Below are positions 1 to 10,593 of a stretch of DNA of 64,000 nucleotides, one piece after another. The position numbers and the translations under genes were made by a program. The stretch lies in NCBI RefSeq assembly GCF_013266695.1, contig NZ_JABRXF010000001.1:1741736-1805735 (forward strand). The letters run 5' to 3'. This DNA comes from Hongsoonwoonella zoysiae. GTDB taxonomy: Bacteria > Pseudomonadota > Alphaproteobacteria > Rhizobiales > Stappiaceae. The stretch's first letter is position 1. Each line of letters opens with the position of its first letter. The notes under the pieces are model-generated. The model was not told the DNA's origin. It did no database searches and saw only the letters and a list, made by a program, of their open reading frames with translations.

Positions 1-1
1 G

Positions 2-1276
2 CGTTACGGCGCGCGTAACGCGCAGATCAGCCTGTTTTCCATGACGGACAATTCAGGCCATCCCGTGCTTGGCGTGGTCTGGACGCTGGCGCAGGATAGC
101 GAAGCGATCGCCATCGTCAGCACCGATGCGCTGCTGTTCGATATCCTGCCGGCCGCCGTGCGCGACTTCGCGGACATGCGGATCGACCTGGGCGCGAGCA
201 CCGTCGTTGCGAGTTACGAACCGAGCACCGGCAGGCTTGCGGACGAGGATGTGGTCGAGCGATATCGGGCTGCCTCCGCCAGGTATCCGCTGACGTCGCT
301 GTTGCGGGTGAACCGAAACGCGACTTCGGGCTGGAACCGCGAGAGGCCCTTGTTCGTCGATATTGCGGCGATCATCGGCGCGATCATTGTCGGATCGCTC
401 ATCGGCAAGCTGCTTTCGCGCCCGCCGTCGCTTGCTGGCGACCTGAAGAACGCGATCCGTTCAGGCGAGATCAAGCCGTATTTCCAGCCGATTATCTCGC
501 TCGGCTCCAATGAAATCGTCGGCTGCGAACTGCTTGCACGCTGGCTGCGCCGCGACGGCACTATGGTTTCCCCGGCGGAGTTCATTCCGCTGGCGGAAAA
601 CTCCGGCCTCATCGACGGCGTGATGGAGGCGATCCTCACCGATGCCGGGCCGCAGCTCGCCGGCCTCATCGCCGAACGGCCGTCTTTGAAGGTCAGTTTC
701 AATGTGACGCCCCGCCAGTTCCTGAGCGAAGGCTTCGTGACGCGCCTCGGCGCGCTTATCCTCCAGTCGGGCCTTTCACGAGCCAGGCTGGTGGTCGAGG
801 TGACGGAACGCCAGCAAATCGAGGATATGGCGCGCGCGCGCACCGTTGCGGCGGAACTGCGCGAGCAGGGCATTCACGTCGCGATCGACGATGCGGGCAC
901 GGGGCACAACGGCCTTTCGGCGATCCAGACGCTCGGCGCGTCCTGTGTGAAGATCGACAAGCTCTTCGTCGACGGCGTGGTGACCGATCACCGGACACGC
1001 ACGCTGGTTGAGATGCTGGTGACCGTGGCGCGCGAATTCGGCATGACGACGGTTGCCGAAGGCATCGAGGATACCGAGCAGGTCGCCGTTCTCAAGGCGC
1101 TGGGCGTTCAGGAAGGGCAGGGCTTCCTCATCTCGCGCCCCGTTCCGGCGGCCGAGTTTCGCGAACAGGTGAACCGCTCCTCGCTGGCGGGAAAGGTCGT
1201 CGCCCTTGAAGGGGGCAGGCTTCCGAACGCGCCCGACCGGTCCGGCGCGCCGATGCGGCTGTCCGGTTGGCGGTAG
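2..1276 (+). CDS. EAL-domain cyclic-di-GMP phosphodiesterase-like protein (5' end cut by window)
   Basis: The reading frame is open to the left window edge, so the N-terminus is missing; the first ATG inside the window (41) is not necessarily the start. The visible part begins with the end of a probable periplasmic sensor region, then a hydrophobic membrane segment (DIAAIIGAIIVGSLIG, about 16 residues) and a full EAL domain, matching the layout of CSS-motif/EAL membrane phosphodiesterases. EAL-domain landmarks are visible: a PYFQPI start, the signature written here as ELL instead of EAL, a DDAGTGHNG segment, KIDK and the late VAEGIE motif. Known family role: hydrolysis of c-di-GMP to pGpG at the membrane. 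The EAL-to-ELL change keeps the metal-binding Glu. Whether the enzyme is active is inference. Confidence 0.85.
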   Translation, partial: RYGARNAQISLFSMTDNSGHPVLGVVWTLAQDSEAIAIVSTDALLFDILPAAVRDFADMRIDLGASTVVASYEPSTGRLADEDVVERYRAASARYPLTSLLRVNRNATSGWNRERPLFVDIAAIIGAIIVGSLIGKLLSRPPSLAGDLKNAIRSGEIKPYFQPIISLGSNEIVGCELLARWLRRDGTMVSPAEFIPLAENSGLIDGVMEAILTDAGPQLAGLIAERPSLKVSFNVTPRQFLSEGFVTRLGALILQSGLSRARLVVEVTERQQIEDMARARTVAAELREQGIHVAIDDAGTGHNGLSAIQTLGASCVKIDKLFVDGVVTDHRTRTLVEMLVTVAREFGMTTVAEGIEDTEQVAVLKALGVQEGQGFLISRPVPAAEFREQVNRSSLAGKVVALEGGRLPNAPDRSGAPMRLSGWR

Positions 1277-1329
1277 CACATCGCGCAAAGCAGCGCTTCC
1301 GCACTCGAAAGGCTTCGACAAAAACAAAA

Positions 1330-1358
1330 CCCGGCTTCCATGCGAAGCCGGGTTTTTT
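1330..1358. terminator. Bidirectional rho-independent terminator between the EAL gene and prs
   Basis: A 9-bp perfect stem, CCCGGCTTC at 1330-1338 and GAAGCCGGG at 1344-1352, is followed on the plus strand by six T (1353-1358). On the minus strand it is followed by GTTTTGTTTT. It sits between two convergent genes, so it can end transcription from both sides. Confidence 0.85.
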
Positions 1359-1394
1359 GTGTTTGCGTTCAGGCTGCCGGTATTGTCCGGCGGC

Positions 1395-2327
<933 letters not shown>

Positions 2328-2574
2328 GTCCCGCAAGTCCTTTTCGTGAAGCGCGCTGCCGTATCGATGCCACGGCGCCTGCGTGAAAGGTCACGCAATT
2401 ATGGTTTGTTGTCCGGATTTTCGCCGGGCCCGCGCGTCGGCTGTCACCCCGGCAGGCGGCGGCGTTTTAGCAACCGCACACACATCCGACAACCTGCCCT
2501 GTCGCGGGCGGGTGCATTTTTTGCATGAAAAGATCCGATAGACGCGTCCGGGACACGATTTACGAAGCCTTGAC

Positions 2575-3111
2575 CTATCGGTAGGTCCATGCCCTGAGCG
2601 CGGCGACGGTACGTTTGGCGGTGCGGGTCAGCGTGTCGCCGTCGATGCCGGACCACGGATCGCCCGATGTGCCCTCGGCGCTTTCCTGCCCGACAATACG
2701 GTGAACCCGGTTGCCGGCATTGTCGACGACGTCGAAGACGTAGAAGAGCGTTACCGAGGACTGGTCACCGGTTGCCGACAGGTATCCGTTCACACGATAG
2801 GTCGCCGGCGCACCGACGCGCCGGACCAGCGTCAGCCCCTGAGCGCGCGCTTCGGTGCCGATGTCGCTTGCCAGCGAATCGGCGATGTTGCCCGGCGCGC
2901 CGGTGAAAGGTTCGAACGCATAGGACGTCTTTTCCGGCGCCACCTGCGGCGGGTCGGAAATGACGGGCCCGCGCGTGGACGAGCCGATCTCGCCCGGAGG
3001 CGTCGTGTTCGCGCAGGCCGAAAGAACCAGCGCCGCGGCGGCCACGCAAGCCAGCGCAGCCGCCCGTCGCCGAAGCCTGGGAGTGCAAATACCTGCCGAA
3101 TTCAACGTCAT
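2575..3111 (-). CDS. Small lipoprotein, function unknown
   Basis: The product is 178 residues starting at an ATG at 3111. It has a basic N-terminus with several arginines, a hydrophobic stretch and a lipobox LSAC (about residues 30-33), so it should be a lipid-anchored envelope protein. After the cysteine comes a Pro/Ser-rich linker and then a domain of about 130 residues. I do not recognise a named domain; the pattern resembles the short lipoproteins with a repeated beta-rich fold common in Rhizobiales. It is the last gene of the minus-strand run starting at lgt, which installs the diacylglyceryl group on such lipoproteins. There are 50 bases between the upstream M24 gene and its start. Confidence 0.75.
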   Translation of the reverse strand: MTLNSAGICTPRLRRRAAALACVAAAALVLSACANTTPPGEIGSSTRGPVISDPPQVAPEKTSYAFEPFTGAPGNIADSLASDIGTEARAQGLTLVRRVGAPATYRVNGYLSATGDQSSVTLFYVFDVVDNAGNRVHRIVGQESAEGTSGDPWSGIDGDTLTRTAKRTVAALRAWTYR

Positions 3112-3161
3112 TCTCGTCTCGCCGCTTTCCAAATCAGCTCCGGACCCTACCGGATGATCGT

Positions 3162-4319
3162 TTATCCCGCCTTTACGGGCAGGTCGAGGGGCAGTTTCGA
3201 AAGGCATTCCGGATCGCCCTCGCCGGTGAGGTACGTCCGCCCGAGCGTCATCGCCGTGCCGGTGGCGGAATCGGCGAGGATCATATGCATGAAAATGGTC
3301 ATGTTCGGCACGATTTCGGCTGAGTTGGCGTGATAGGCCATGGGCCAGTCCATCCAGCTGGGCGAAAAGCGGGCGCCCAGCGAATAGCCGCAGGCGTTCA
3401 GCCTGTGTTGCTGCATCCCGTGCCTGTCCAGCACGACCGCATGGGCATCGAACAGATCGCCGAAGGTATGGCCCGGCTTCAGGCTCTTCTCCACGTGCCG
3501 CAGCGCATCTAGCGCGGCGGCATAGAGCCTTTCGTGTTCCGCCGTCGGCTTGCCGATGACGACGGTTTTCATCGACGCCGCGTGGTAGCGGCGATAAACG
3601 CCCGCCCATTCGAGTGTGAGCTGATCGTTTTGCGAAAGCCGGCGGCGGCCGGACTTGTAACGGCACAAAAGCGCGTCGCGGCCGGAGCCGATGATAAACT
3701 CGTTGCCGGGATAATCGCCGCCTCCCTCGAAGATCGCGCCCTGCATGGCGGCGAGAATGCGCCCTTCGTCGGCATCGGGCTTGATCTCTTCCATCGCGGC
3801 GAGCCAGGCATCGTCCGCCAGTTCCGCCGCCTTGCGGACGTATTCGATTTCCGCCGGGCTCTTGACCGCGCGCAAGAGCGGCACCAGCGAGGAGGCATCA
3901 TCGAGATCGGCAAAGGAGCGAAGCGTTTCGTCAAGATCCTTGCCGAGCCGCGCCGTGAGCCCGTGCGTGTCGTATTCCACGCCGAGGCGGCTTCCCAGCA
4001 GGTCCATCTCGAAGAGAAGGTCGCGCAGCTGTTCCGTTGGCGATGCTCCGCCACGGTCGACCCAGACGCGGATGTCGGACAGGATCGACGTCTGCTGCGC
4101 CTGGCGAAGGTCGGCGGAGCGGGTCAGGAGCACCGTGCGCCCGTCCCGCGTGACGACCATGCACTGGAAATGGCAGAAGCCGAAAGTGTCGTAGCCCGTA
4201 AGCCAGTACATGCTTTCCTGTGCGAAAAGGAGCATCGCGTCCAGGCCCTCGTCGGCCATGAGCGCGCAAAGTGAGGTCAGGCGCGATTCGAACTCCGCCT
4301 TGGTGAAATGAACGGCCAT
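3162..4319 (-). CDS. M24-family (Xaa-Pro peptidase-like) metallopeptidase
   Basis: The product is 385 residues with a creatinase/prolidase N-terminal domain (about 1-145, including a YWLTGYDTFG segment) followed by a pita-bread M24 catalytic domain. Known relatives are Xaa-Pro dipeptidases and the ectoine hydrolase DoeA-like enzymes; the substrate cannot be fixed from sequence. The usual acidic metal ligands are partly altered: LEWAGVYRRYHAA appears where D...D is expected. Such non-peptidase members exist, so it may not be a true prolidase. The ATG at 4319 lies two bases after the stop of pgeF, so translation is probably coupled. A longer upstream reading exists but would run inside pgeF. 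Confidence 0.85.
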   Translation of the reverse strand: MAVHFTKAEFESRLTSLCALMADEGLDAMLLFAQESMYWLTGYDTFGFCHFQCMVVTRDGRTVLLTRSADLRQAQQTSILSDIRVWVDRGGASPTEQLRDLLFEMDLLGSRLGVEYDTHGLTARLGKDLDETLRSFADLDDASSLVPLLRAVKSPAEIEYVRKAAELADDAWLAAMEEIKPDADEGRILAAMQGAIFEGGGDYPGNEFIIGSGRDALLCRYKSGRRRLSQNDQLTLEWAGVYRRYHAASMKTVVIGKPTAEHERLYAAALDALRHVEKSLKPGHTFGDLFDAHAVVLDRHGMQQHRLNACGYSLGARFSPSWMDWPMAYHANSAEIVPNMTIFMHMILADSATGTAMTLGRTYLTGEGDPECLSKLPLDLPVKAG

Positions 4320-4321
4320 TT

Positions 4322-5092
4322 TCAAGCCTCGCTCAGCACGATCGCCGACATGAGCCGCCCGTAGTCGTCTTCGCCCCGGTGGGTCGCGCGTCGATAGGAA
4401 TAGAAGCGCTCCTCGTCCGCATAGGTGCAAAGACCAAGGTTCACGGCCTCGCCGACGCCCGCGTTTTCGAGACGCCCGCCTATGAAGCCTGGAAGGTCGA
4501 ACATCGCGTGGCCGTCGCGTTCGGATGCGGTGAAATACCGCTCGCTTCCCGGCGCTTCGCGCCGAAACCTCTCCACGAACTCGGGACCGACCTCGTAGGC
4601 GGCGGAAGAGATTGTCGGCCCGAGGACGGCAGAAATTCGCTCACGCTTTGCTCCCAGCTTCTCCATCGCAGCGATCGTTGCTTCCAAGACGCCGGTAAGT
4701 GCGCCGCGCCAGCCGGCATGGGCCGCCCCGACGACGCGGGCGTGATGATCGGCAAACAGGACCGGACCGCAATCGGCGGTGGAAATGGCGATCGCAAGGC
4801 CGGGACGGTTTGTCACCAGGGCGTCCGCCTTCGGGCCCTTGCCGGGCGCCCAGGGCTCGTCCACCGTGATCACGTCGGCGGAATGATGCTGATAGGGCGA
4901 GACGAGGCGGGCGGGATCGACGGTGAGCGCTTGCGCGATCCTGCGGCGGTTTTCGAGCACCCGCGCACGATCGTCCTTCGAGCCGAGCCCGATGTTCAAG
5001 CTGCCGTATATGCCATCGGATACCCCGCCCATGCGCGTGAAATATCCGTGCTCTATTCCAGGTTTTTCTGCCAGTTGCGGCGCTTTGATCAT
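4322..5092 (-). CDS. pgeF: Purine nucleoside phosphorylase-like / peptidoglycan editing factor (PgeF, YfiH family)
   Basis: The product is 256 residues and belongs to the multicopper-polyphenol-oxidase (laccase domain) family. Visible hallmarks are GYFTRMGGVSDG near the N-terminus, HHSADV near residue 69, STADCGPVLFAD with its zinc-binding Cys near residue 106, and AHAGWRGALTG with its His near residue 125. In Escherichia coli PgeF/YfiH removes misincorporated L-Ser from UDP-MurNAc; other members have adenosine deaminase or nucleoside phosphorylase activity. A TTG at 5095 precedes the ATG at 5092, which I take as start. It sits 54 bases after the methyltransferase gene in the lgt operon, the usual alphaproteobacterial order. 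Confidence 0.92.
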   Translation of the reverse strand: MIKAPQLAEKPGIEHGYFTRMGGVSDGIYGSLNIGLGSKDDRARVLENRRRIAQALTVDPARLVSPYQHHSADVITVDEPWAPGKGPKADALVTNRPGLAIAISTADCGPVLFADHHARVVGAAHAGWRGALTGVLEATIAAMEKLGAKRERISAVLGPTISSAAYEVGPEFVERFRREAPGSERYFTASERDGHAMFDLPGFIGGRLENAGVGEAVNLGLCTYADEERFYSYRRATHRGEDDYGRLMSAIVLSEA

Positions 5093-5146
5093 CAACGGGA
5101 CTCGAAGCTTTTCGAAACGGGACGAGCGATGGTGACGGGCGGGCTG

Positions 5147-6250
5147 TCAGGTGTCAAATGGCGGGGGGGCGAGGTCGGCTTTCGTGACGCCAAGAACCTT
5201 GAAAAGCGTGCCCATTGCGTCCGGCCCGGCGAGGCGTTCCACATCCGCGCGGATGCGTTCCTGCACCTCGGCAGGTTTTCCCGAGCCGAGCTGTCCGGCG
5301 CGCTCAAGCAGCCCCAGCCCGATCAGGAATTCGCCCTGCGTCATGGGGCCGGAAATTTTCGCGCCCGTCGTGCGGAAAGCATGGCCGAGCGCCTCGAAAT
5401 TCACATGGGCCGTCAGGTCCGCATCGCCCGGGCGCGCGAGCACGGGATCGAACTCATGACGGTAAAGCGCCTGCAGCGTGTCGCCGGGTGTTGAGCGTGC
5501 GTAGCCGTAGTCGATCACAAGCGCCGCGCCGCCACGCATCGCGATCCTCGTGCCGATCGAGGCGGCGATGGCGTTGGCGAGGGGCTGCGTTTCCAGCACC
5601 GCGCCGGGCGCGGCCTTCCTCGCGGTGGGCGGAAGATCATCTTCCGAAAGGCTGGCCGGCCCGATGCCGAAGCAAAGCTCGCCCGCATCGTCCAGGCCGA
5701 TCATCCGTTCCCGCCATCCGCCTTCGGTCAGGACATGCTGGTGGATGGGAAGCGCATCGAAAAACTCGTTGGCGACGAGGAAGAGCGGCGCATCGTCGGG
5801 GATTTCGCCTGGGTTGGCGGCGAATTCGGGTTTCAGCGGCGAATTGGCAAGCGTTTCGGCCTGCTTTTCGCGCAGGCGCGGGCTCGTCTCGACAAGGGTA
5901 AGACGTGCGGCTCCGAGGAAGGCGCTATCGAGTTTTGCCACCCGCAGCGCATCGGCCATCAGCGTGCCACGTCCCGGCCCCAGTTCGACCAGATGGAAGC
6001 GCGCCGGCCTGCCTGCCATGTGCCAGACATGGACAAGCCAACCGCCGATCATTTCGCCAAAGAGTTGGCTCACTTCGGGGGCCGTCACGAAATCGCCGCC
6101 GGCGCCGAAGGGTTCTGCGGTCATGTAATAGCCGTCTTGCGGATCGGACAGGCAGGCGCTCATGAAATCGGCGACCGATATAGGCCCGTCCGTAGCGATC
6201 CGGCGCTTCAGGCGCTGCGCCAGCCGCGTTTCGGATTTTCGCCCGCTCAC
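5147..6250 (-). CDS. SAM-dependent methyltransferase, DUF185/MidA (NDUFAF7) family
   Basis: The product is 367 residues. The SAM-binding signature [14 protein letters not shown] is near residue 90, and [13 protein letters not shown] and [14 protein letters not shown] precede it as in the family. Its mitochondrial relative NDUFAF7 dimethylates an arginine of a complex I subunit. The bacterial target is not proven, so respiratory complex I assembly is inference. The start is GTG at 6250, chosen because GTGA overlaps the stop of lgt (6249-6247), a classic coupled junction. It is always found between lgt and pgeF in this group, as here. Confidence 0.93.
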   Translation of the reverse strand: MSGRKSETRLAQRLKRRIATDGPISVADFMSACLSDPQDGYYMTAEPFGAGGDFVTAPEVSQLFGEMIGGWLVHVWHMAGRPARFHLVELGPGRGTLMADALRVAKLDSAFLGAARLTLVETSPRLREKQAETLANSPLKPEFAANPGEIPDDAPLFLVANEFFDALPIHQHVLTEGGWRERMIGLDDAGELCFGIGPASLSEDDLPPTARKAAPGAVLETQPLANAIAASIGTRIAMRGGAALVIDYGYARSTPGDTLQALYRHEFDPVLARPGDADLTAHVNFEALGHAFRTTGAKISGPMTQGEFLIGLGLLERAGQLGSGKPAEVQERIRADVERLAGPDAMGTLFKVLGVTKADLAPPPFDT

Positions 6251-7092
6251 CGGCTTTCGCCTTCCGCCGCCTCGCGGGCCGGGGCGCGCCGCGCCGCCCA
6301 TATGGCGAGCGCAAGGCCGGCGAGGATCATCGGAACGGAAAGCAGGATGCCCATGGTGAGCCCTCCCGTGAGAAAGCCGATGTGGGCGTCCGGCATGCGA
6401 AAAAGCTCGACGAAGGAGCGGGCGGTTCCGTATCCGGCGGCGAAGACGCCGGCGGCAAGGCCGGGCCGCGCGAGCCCGCCGAAGCGATGCGTGACGAGGC
6501 GAACGACAAGGAAAAGGACGATGCCTTCGAGGGCTGCCTCGTAAAGCTGGCTGGGGTGGCGCGGTTCCGGCCCCGCGCCGGGAAAGACCATCGCCCAGGG
6601 CACATCGCTCGCCCGGCCCCAAAGCTCGCCATTGATGAAATTCGCGATGCGCCCGAAGAAAAGGCCGATGGGGGCTGTCGCGCCGGCAAGGTCGAAAAGT
6701 GTGAGGACCGACAGCCCGCGACGCCAAGCGAAGAGGACCATGGCGGCCACAACGCCCAGAAAACCGCCGTGGAAGGACATGCCTCCGGACCATATGGCGA
6801 GGATATCGGCCGGGTTGGAGGCGTAATAGGCCGGGTTGTAGAATAAAACGTAGCCAAGCCGGCCGCCCAGGATGATGCCCAGCGTCGCCCAGATGACGAA
6901 ATCGTCGACGTCGAGAGGGGCGGGGTGTGTCGTGCCTGCCCAAAGCCTGTCATTGGCGACGAGCCTTCGCATGTAGCGCCATCCCAGAAGGATGCCGGCG
7001 ATGTAGGCAAGCGCATACCAGCGCACGGCGAGTGGGCCGAATTCGATCAGCACCGGGTCGATGGCGGGAAACGGCAGGACGAAAAGCGGCAT
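6247..7092 (-). CDS. lgt: Prolipoprotein diacylglyceryl transferase
   Basis: This inner-membrane enzyme transfers diacylglycerol from phosphatidylglycerol to the lipobox cysteine of prolipoproteins. The product is 281 residues with about seven hydrophobic segments. Family motifs are visible: [11 protein letters not shown], the catalytic HGGFLG (near residue 105), and [14 protein letters not shown] (near residue 147). The ATG at 7092 gives [14 protein letters not shown], a normal family start; the longer upstream reading has no family similarity. It leads a minus-strand operon whose last gene is a lipoprotein. Divergent from ubiK across a 239-base gap. Confidence 0.97.
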   Translation of the reverse strand: MPLFVLPFPAIDPVLIEFGPLAVRWYALAYIAGILLGWRYMRRLVANDRLWAGTTHPAPLDVDDFVIWATLGIILGGRLGYVLFYNPAYYASNPADILAIWSGGMSFHGGFLGVVAAMVLFAWRRGLSVLTLFDLAGATAPIGLFFGRIANFINGELWGRASDVPWAMVFPGAGPEPRHPSQLYEAALEGIVLFLVVRLVTHRFGGLARPGLAAGVFAAGYGTARSFVELFRMPDAHIGFLTGGLTMGILLSVPMILAGLALAIWAARRAPAREAAEGESR

Positions 7093-7331
7093 CTTTCGGC
7101 GGTCTCGATCAGGTGGCGACGGCGGCCTAGCGGCAATAGCGGTCTGCGCGCGACGTTGACGTTTTTTTTGCGCTTGCGTCAAGGTCGCAGGCGACGGGGG
7201 CTTGCGGATGCGGGCGGGGGCGCTTACTGCATCGGCGGAGGGCCTTGAACTCATTCGGTTCGTGCCCGAAATATGGTGCAAAGCGCGTGTCGCGGCCTGG
7301 AAAGGACGGGCCAGTGCGAAGGAGACGAACA

Positions 7332-7619
7332 ATGACGACTGGACCGAACCGCATTCTCGACGACTTCGCCAAGCTGATGACCGATGCAGCCGGCGTGGCG
7401 CAGGGCGCGCGCCGCGAAGTGGAAACCGCCTTCCGCTCCCAGGCCGAGAGGTTCCTCGCGGACATGGATCTGGTCAAGCGCGAGGATTACGAAACCGTGA
7501 AGGAAATGGCGGCAAAGGCGCTCGATCAGGTCGATGCGCTGGAAGAGCGTGTCGCAAAGCTCGAGGGCCAGCTTGCTAAAAAGCCGGGGAAAAAAACGGA
7601 AACAGGTGAAGGCCAATAA
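7332..7619 (+). CDS. ubiK: Accessory factor UbiK-like protein (BMFP domain)
   Basis: A 95-residue protein, almost wholly helical, with a C-terminal coiled coil ([29 protein letters not shown]) and a lysine-rich tail. This is the BMFP/YqiC pattern; YqiC is now called UbiK, an assembly factor in ubiquinone synthesis that also binds membranes. The ATG at 7332 has AGGAGA eight bases upstream. The earlier ATG at 7245 lies in frame, but its extra residues are unlike the family. Confidence 0.85.
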   Translation: MTTGPNRILDDFAKLMTDAAGVAQGARREVETAFRSQAERFLADMDLVKREDYETVKEMAAKALDQVDALEERVAKLEGQLAKKPGKKTETGEGQ

Positions 7620-7993
7620 GTTATTTTTCCGGAATTCGTCTTTCCGGCCATTCATTTAGCTTTAATTCGACCGCTGATTTGCCGCCACTTAACCGCCGCA
7701 ATGGCATTATAGAGGGGCAATCACGTATCTTCGCTTGCGTCAGCGCGGGGAAACGATCCACAAGTTTCAATACTGTTAAGCAAAAGTGAACTTATTCGAA
7801 ACGGACTTGCGGATATATATTGATTCCATGGCAGGATTCGCATTGCGTCGTTCTTTTGGTCAATGATGGCGGCCAGTGACGGATTTCAGCAGGGCGGTAG
7901 CTTTTCCGGGCGACGGGCCCGTTCCTGCGGACCGAAGCGAGAGGGATGGCGGGCCTTGCGGCCGCCGGAACTCTCAAAACGAGAGGAACGATC
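7620..7993. other. Intergenic region without a recognised gene
   Basis: A 374-base gap between ubiK and the ybjN-like gene. The stretch around 7620-7830 is richer in A+T than the surrounding genes and contains several TTAA/TATA patches, so it probably carries the promoter of the ybjN-proC pair. I see no convincing ORF or strong hairpin. Confidence 0.5.
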
Positions 7994-8494
7994 ATGAGCC
8001 TCATCGACGTCGAGTACGAGCGGCCCGGAAATCCCGTCGACACGATCGAACATATCGCGGCAATCAACGACTGGTCGTTCGAGCGTTCGGGCGAGGATGA
8101 AATCACCATTTCGATCGCCGGTTACTGGTGCGACTACCATGTATCCTTCTCCTGGATGGAGGATCTGGAAGCGCTGCACCTTGCCTGCGCTTTCGACCTC
8201 AAGGTTCCCGAGCCGCGCAAGACGGAGATCATGCGCTTGCTTGCGCTCGTCAACGAGCAGCTGTGGATGGGCCATTTCGACCTGTGGAACCGAGAGGGGG
8301 TTGTGATATTCCGCCAGTCGCTGCTTCTGGCCGGCGGCGCGGACCCGACGTCCGCGCAGATCGAAGGTCTGCTTGCGAATGCGCTTGAAGCTTGCGAACG
8401 CTATTATCAGGCGTTCCAGTTCGTTGTCTGGGCCGGTAAATCCGCCTCCGAGGCCGTCGATACCGCCCTGTTCGAGACAGCAGGAGAAGCATGA
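7994..8494 (+). CDS. YbjN domain-containing protein
   Basis: A 166-residue acidic cytoplasmic protein with the YbjN fold pattern (NPVDTIEHIAAINDWSFERSGEDEI at the start, then alternating strands and helices). YbjN proteins resemble type III secretion chaperones and affect motility and stress responses in enterobacteria; the molecular role is unknown. The ATG at 7994 follows GAGAGGAACGATC. Its stop overlaps the proC start (ATGA at 8491-8494), a pairing conserved in Rhizobiales, so the two are translationally coupled. Confidence 0.85.
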   Translation: MSLIDVEYERPGNPVDTIEHIAAINDWSFERSGEDEITISIAGYWCDYHVSFSWMEDLEALHLACAFDLKVPEPRKTEIMRLLALVNEQLWMGHFDLWNREGVVIFRQSLLLAGGADPTSAQIEGLLANALEACERYYQAFQFVVWAGKSASEAVDTALFETAGEA

Positions 8495-9309
8495 CGTATA
8501 CCCCTCACCGCCCGCTGGTGCTTGTTGGCGCCGGGAAGATGGGCGGCGCGATGCTGGCTGGCTGGATTCAGAAAGGCGTAAATCCGAAATCTGTATTCGT
8601 CGTCGATCCTTCGCCCGCGCCTGAAATCGCCGATCTTATGAGCCGGGAGGGCATTGCCGGCGGAGAGGCTATGCCCGCCGACATGCGCCCGGCCATTCTG
8701 ATGCTTGCGGTAAAACCGCAGATGATGGACGCCGTCCTGCCCAACCTCGTGCACAACACGGCCGCCGACACGCTGGTCCTGTCGGTCGCAGCGGGAACGA
8801 CGATCGAGCGCTTTTCATCCGTATTCGGCGATGTGCCGATCGTCCGTGTCATGCCGAACACGCCGGCACAGGTGGGCCGCGGCATGAATGTCGCCTGCGC
8901 AAACGCACGCGTGGGCAAGGGTCAGAAAGACGATGTCACCACCCTTTTGAGCGCCATCGGCAAGGTCGCTTGGGTCGATGACGAGGCGCAGATGGATGCC
9001 GTGACCGCCGTCAGCGGATCCGGCCCGGCCTATGTCTTCTACCTGACGGAGGCGCTGGCCCAGGCGGGCGTGCGCGCAGGCCTGCCGGAAGACCTTGCAA
9101 ATACGATCGCTCGTCAGACGGTCGTGGGCGCGGGCGAACTGATGCACCAGTCCGACCTCGATGCGTCTACCTTGCGCGAAAACGTCACCTCTCCAAACGG
9201 CACGACGGCGGCCGCGCTGGCCGTTCTGATGGCCGAAAACGGCCTGCAGCCGCTTATGGACAGGGCGGTTGAAGCGGCGGCGAAGCGGTCAAGAGACCTC
9301 GCAGGCTGA
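8491..9309 (+). CDS. proC: Pyrroline-5-carboxylate reductase
   Basis: Last step of proline synthesis: NAD(P)H-dependent reduction of 1-pyrroline-5-carboxylate. The product is 272 residues, normal length. The Rossmann motif GAGKMGGAML is near residue 13, VKPQ near residue 73, RVMPNTPAQVGRG near residue 119 and the C-terminal signature TSPNGTTAAAL near residue 234. It is preceded by AGGAGA and overlaps the upstream ybjN-like gene by four bases. Confidence 0.97.
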   Translation: MTYTPHRPLVLVGAGKMGGAMLAGWIQKGVNPKSVFVVDPSPAPEIADLMSREGIAGGEAMPADMRPAILMLAVKPQMMDAVLPNLVHNTAADTLVLSVAAGTTIERFSSVFGDVPIVRVMPNTPAQVGRGMNVACANARVGKGQKDDVTTLLSAIGKVAWVDDEAQMDAVTAVSGSGPAYVFYLTEALAQAGVRAGLPEDLANTIARQTVVGAGELMHQSDLDASTLRENVTSPNGTTAAALAVLMAENGLQPLMDRAVEAAAKRSRDLAG

Positions 9310-9342
9310 CACGGCCGCCGTTTCCTCAACCCATGTGAGGCG

Positions 9343-9360
9343 GCATGTCGCACGACATGC
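9343..9360. repeat. Perfect palindrome after proC
   Basis: GCATGTCG at 9343-9350 and CGACATGC at 9353-9360 form an 8-bp perfect hairpin with a 2-base loop. The GCATGTC half-site is shared with the larger repeat at 32274-32378, so this may be a fragment of the same rhizobial palindromic family. No T-run follows it. Confidence 0.5.
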
Positions 9361-9424
9361 GCCCTCGCTCCGCGTGGTTTTCGCACTATTTTGTAAAGAT
9401 TGGGATTTTTGGCGGGAGGCCTGA

Positions 9425-10108
9425 ATGGCGACGCGAAAGACGCGCCACAAGATCGTGCGCGATTTTCTCCAGATTCTCGGTGACAAGGGGTGGGACGAGG
9501 CAACGCCCGCGGCGGTAGCGGCGCAATCCGGCGTGTCGCTCTCCGTCATGCGGGGAGAATTTCCCACCCGCCTGTCGCTTCTCGAAGGTGCAATGGCACA
9601 GATCGACCAGACGGTTTTGGAGAACATCGACGAGGACATGGGTGAGGAAGCGCCGCGCGACCGCCTGTTCGACGTCCTGATGAGCCGTCTTGACGCGATG
9701 ACGCCATACAAGGCTGCGATCCGCGCCTTGAAATCCGCCGTCGCGCGCGATCCCGTGCTTGCGCTGGAGGTGAACGGGATCGCCTCCGTTTCCATGCGCT
9801 GGATGCTGACGGCAGCTGCGATCGAGGGCAGGGGATGGCGCGGGCACATCATGGTACAGGGGCTGGTGGTCGCCTTCGCAAGGCTTCTCGACACCTGGCT
9901 TGAAGATGACGATGCGGGGCTTGCCCGCACCATGGCGAAGCTCGACCGGGAGCTTGAAAAGGGTGGCGAATGGATGGCGCGCCTCGACCGGGCGGCGGGC
10001 TTCGTCCGGCCCTTCGCCGAACGGGCGGAAAAGCGGCGCAAGAGGCGGCGCGATGCGATGCGGGAAAGCCACGAGGCCGACGAGATGGACGAGGGCGAAG
10101 GGATTTGA
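9425..10108 (+). CDS. TetR-family transcriptional regulator
   Basis: A 227-residue protein with a TetR-type N-terminal helix-turn-helix (RHKIVRDFLQILGDKGWDEATPAAVAAQSGVSLSVMRGEFPTRLSL) and an all-helical ligand/dimer domain that ends in a basic, then acidic tail (KRRKRRRDAM...). The C-terminal part also resembles COQ9-like proteins, which share the TetR fold, so a lipid-binding role is an alternative. The start ATG has GGGAGG seven bases upstream. No obvious divergent target gene; the next gene downstream is csaA-like. Confidence 0.8.
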   Translation: MATRKTRHKIVRDFLQILGDKGWDEATPAAVAAQSGVSLSVMRGEFPTRLSLLEGAMAQIDQTVLENIDEDMGEEAPRDRLFDVLMSRLDAMTPYKAAIRALKSAVARDPVLALEVNGIASVSMRWMLTAAAIEGRGWRGHIMVQGLVVAFARLLDTWLEDDDAGLARTMAKLDRELEKGGEWMARLDRAAGFVRPFAERAEKRRKRRRDAMRESHEADEMDEGEGI

Positions 10109-10193
10109 AGCCTGTATCGTAAGGTATGGGGCTTGATCGCGGAGCGCGTATTTCGTTTGCTTTGAACTTTCACCTGCAAAACAAGGAAACACC

Positions 10194-10538
10194 GTGGCTT
10201 CAGATCAGATTTCTTTCGATGACTTCCTGAAGGTCGACGTACGGGTCGGTACGATAATCGAGGCCGCGCCTTTCCCGGAAGCGCGAAAGCCGGCCATCAA
10301 GCTTATGATCGATTTCGGCGGGGAGATCGGTGTCAGAAAATCCTCCGCCCAGATCACCAAACACTATGACCCCGCCGAACTGGTGGGGATGCAGGTTCTG
10401 GCGGTCGTCAATTTTCCGCCTCGTCAGATCGGCCCGATGATGTCCGAGGTTCTGACGCTCGGCGTGCCGGATGAAGATGGCGAGGTTGTGCTGATCGCGC
10501 CGGACAAGCCCGTGCCCAACGGCGGGCGGCTTTACTGA
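10194..10538 (+). CDS. csaA: tRNA-binding protein, CsaA/YgjH type
   Basis: A single OB-fold EMAP/Trbp111-type domain of 114 residues: [15 protein letters not shown] at the start, then [26 protein letters not shown] and SEVLTLG. Known members bind tRNA structurally as dimers; Bacillus CsaA also behaves as a secretion-linked chaperone. The start is GTG at 10194, with AAGGAAA seven bases upstream; no ATG in frame lies nearby. Confidence 0.93.
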   Translation: MASDQISFDDFLKVDVRVGTIIEAAPFPEARKPAIKLMIDFGGEIGVRKSSAQITKHYDPAELVGMQVLAVVNFPPRQIGPMMSEVLTLGVPDEDGEVVLIAPDKPVPNGGRLY

Positions 10539-10593
10539 GTGACGGGCCCCAAGGCGGGTCTGGCGGAAGGGCATTCTGTCATGTCACCTGAAG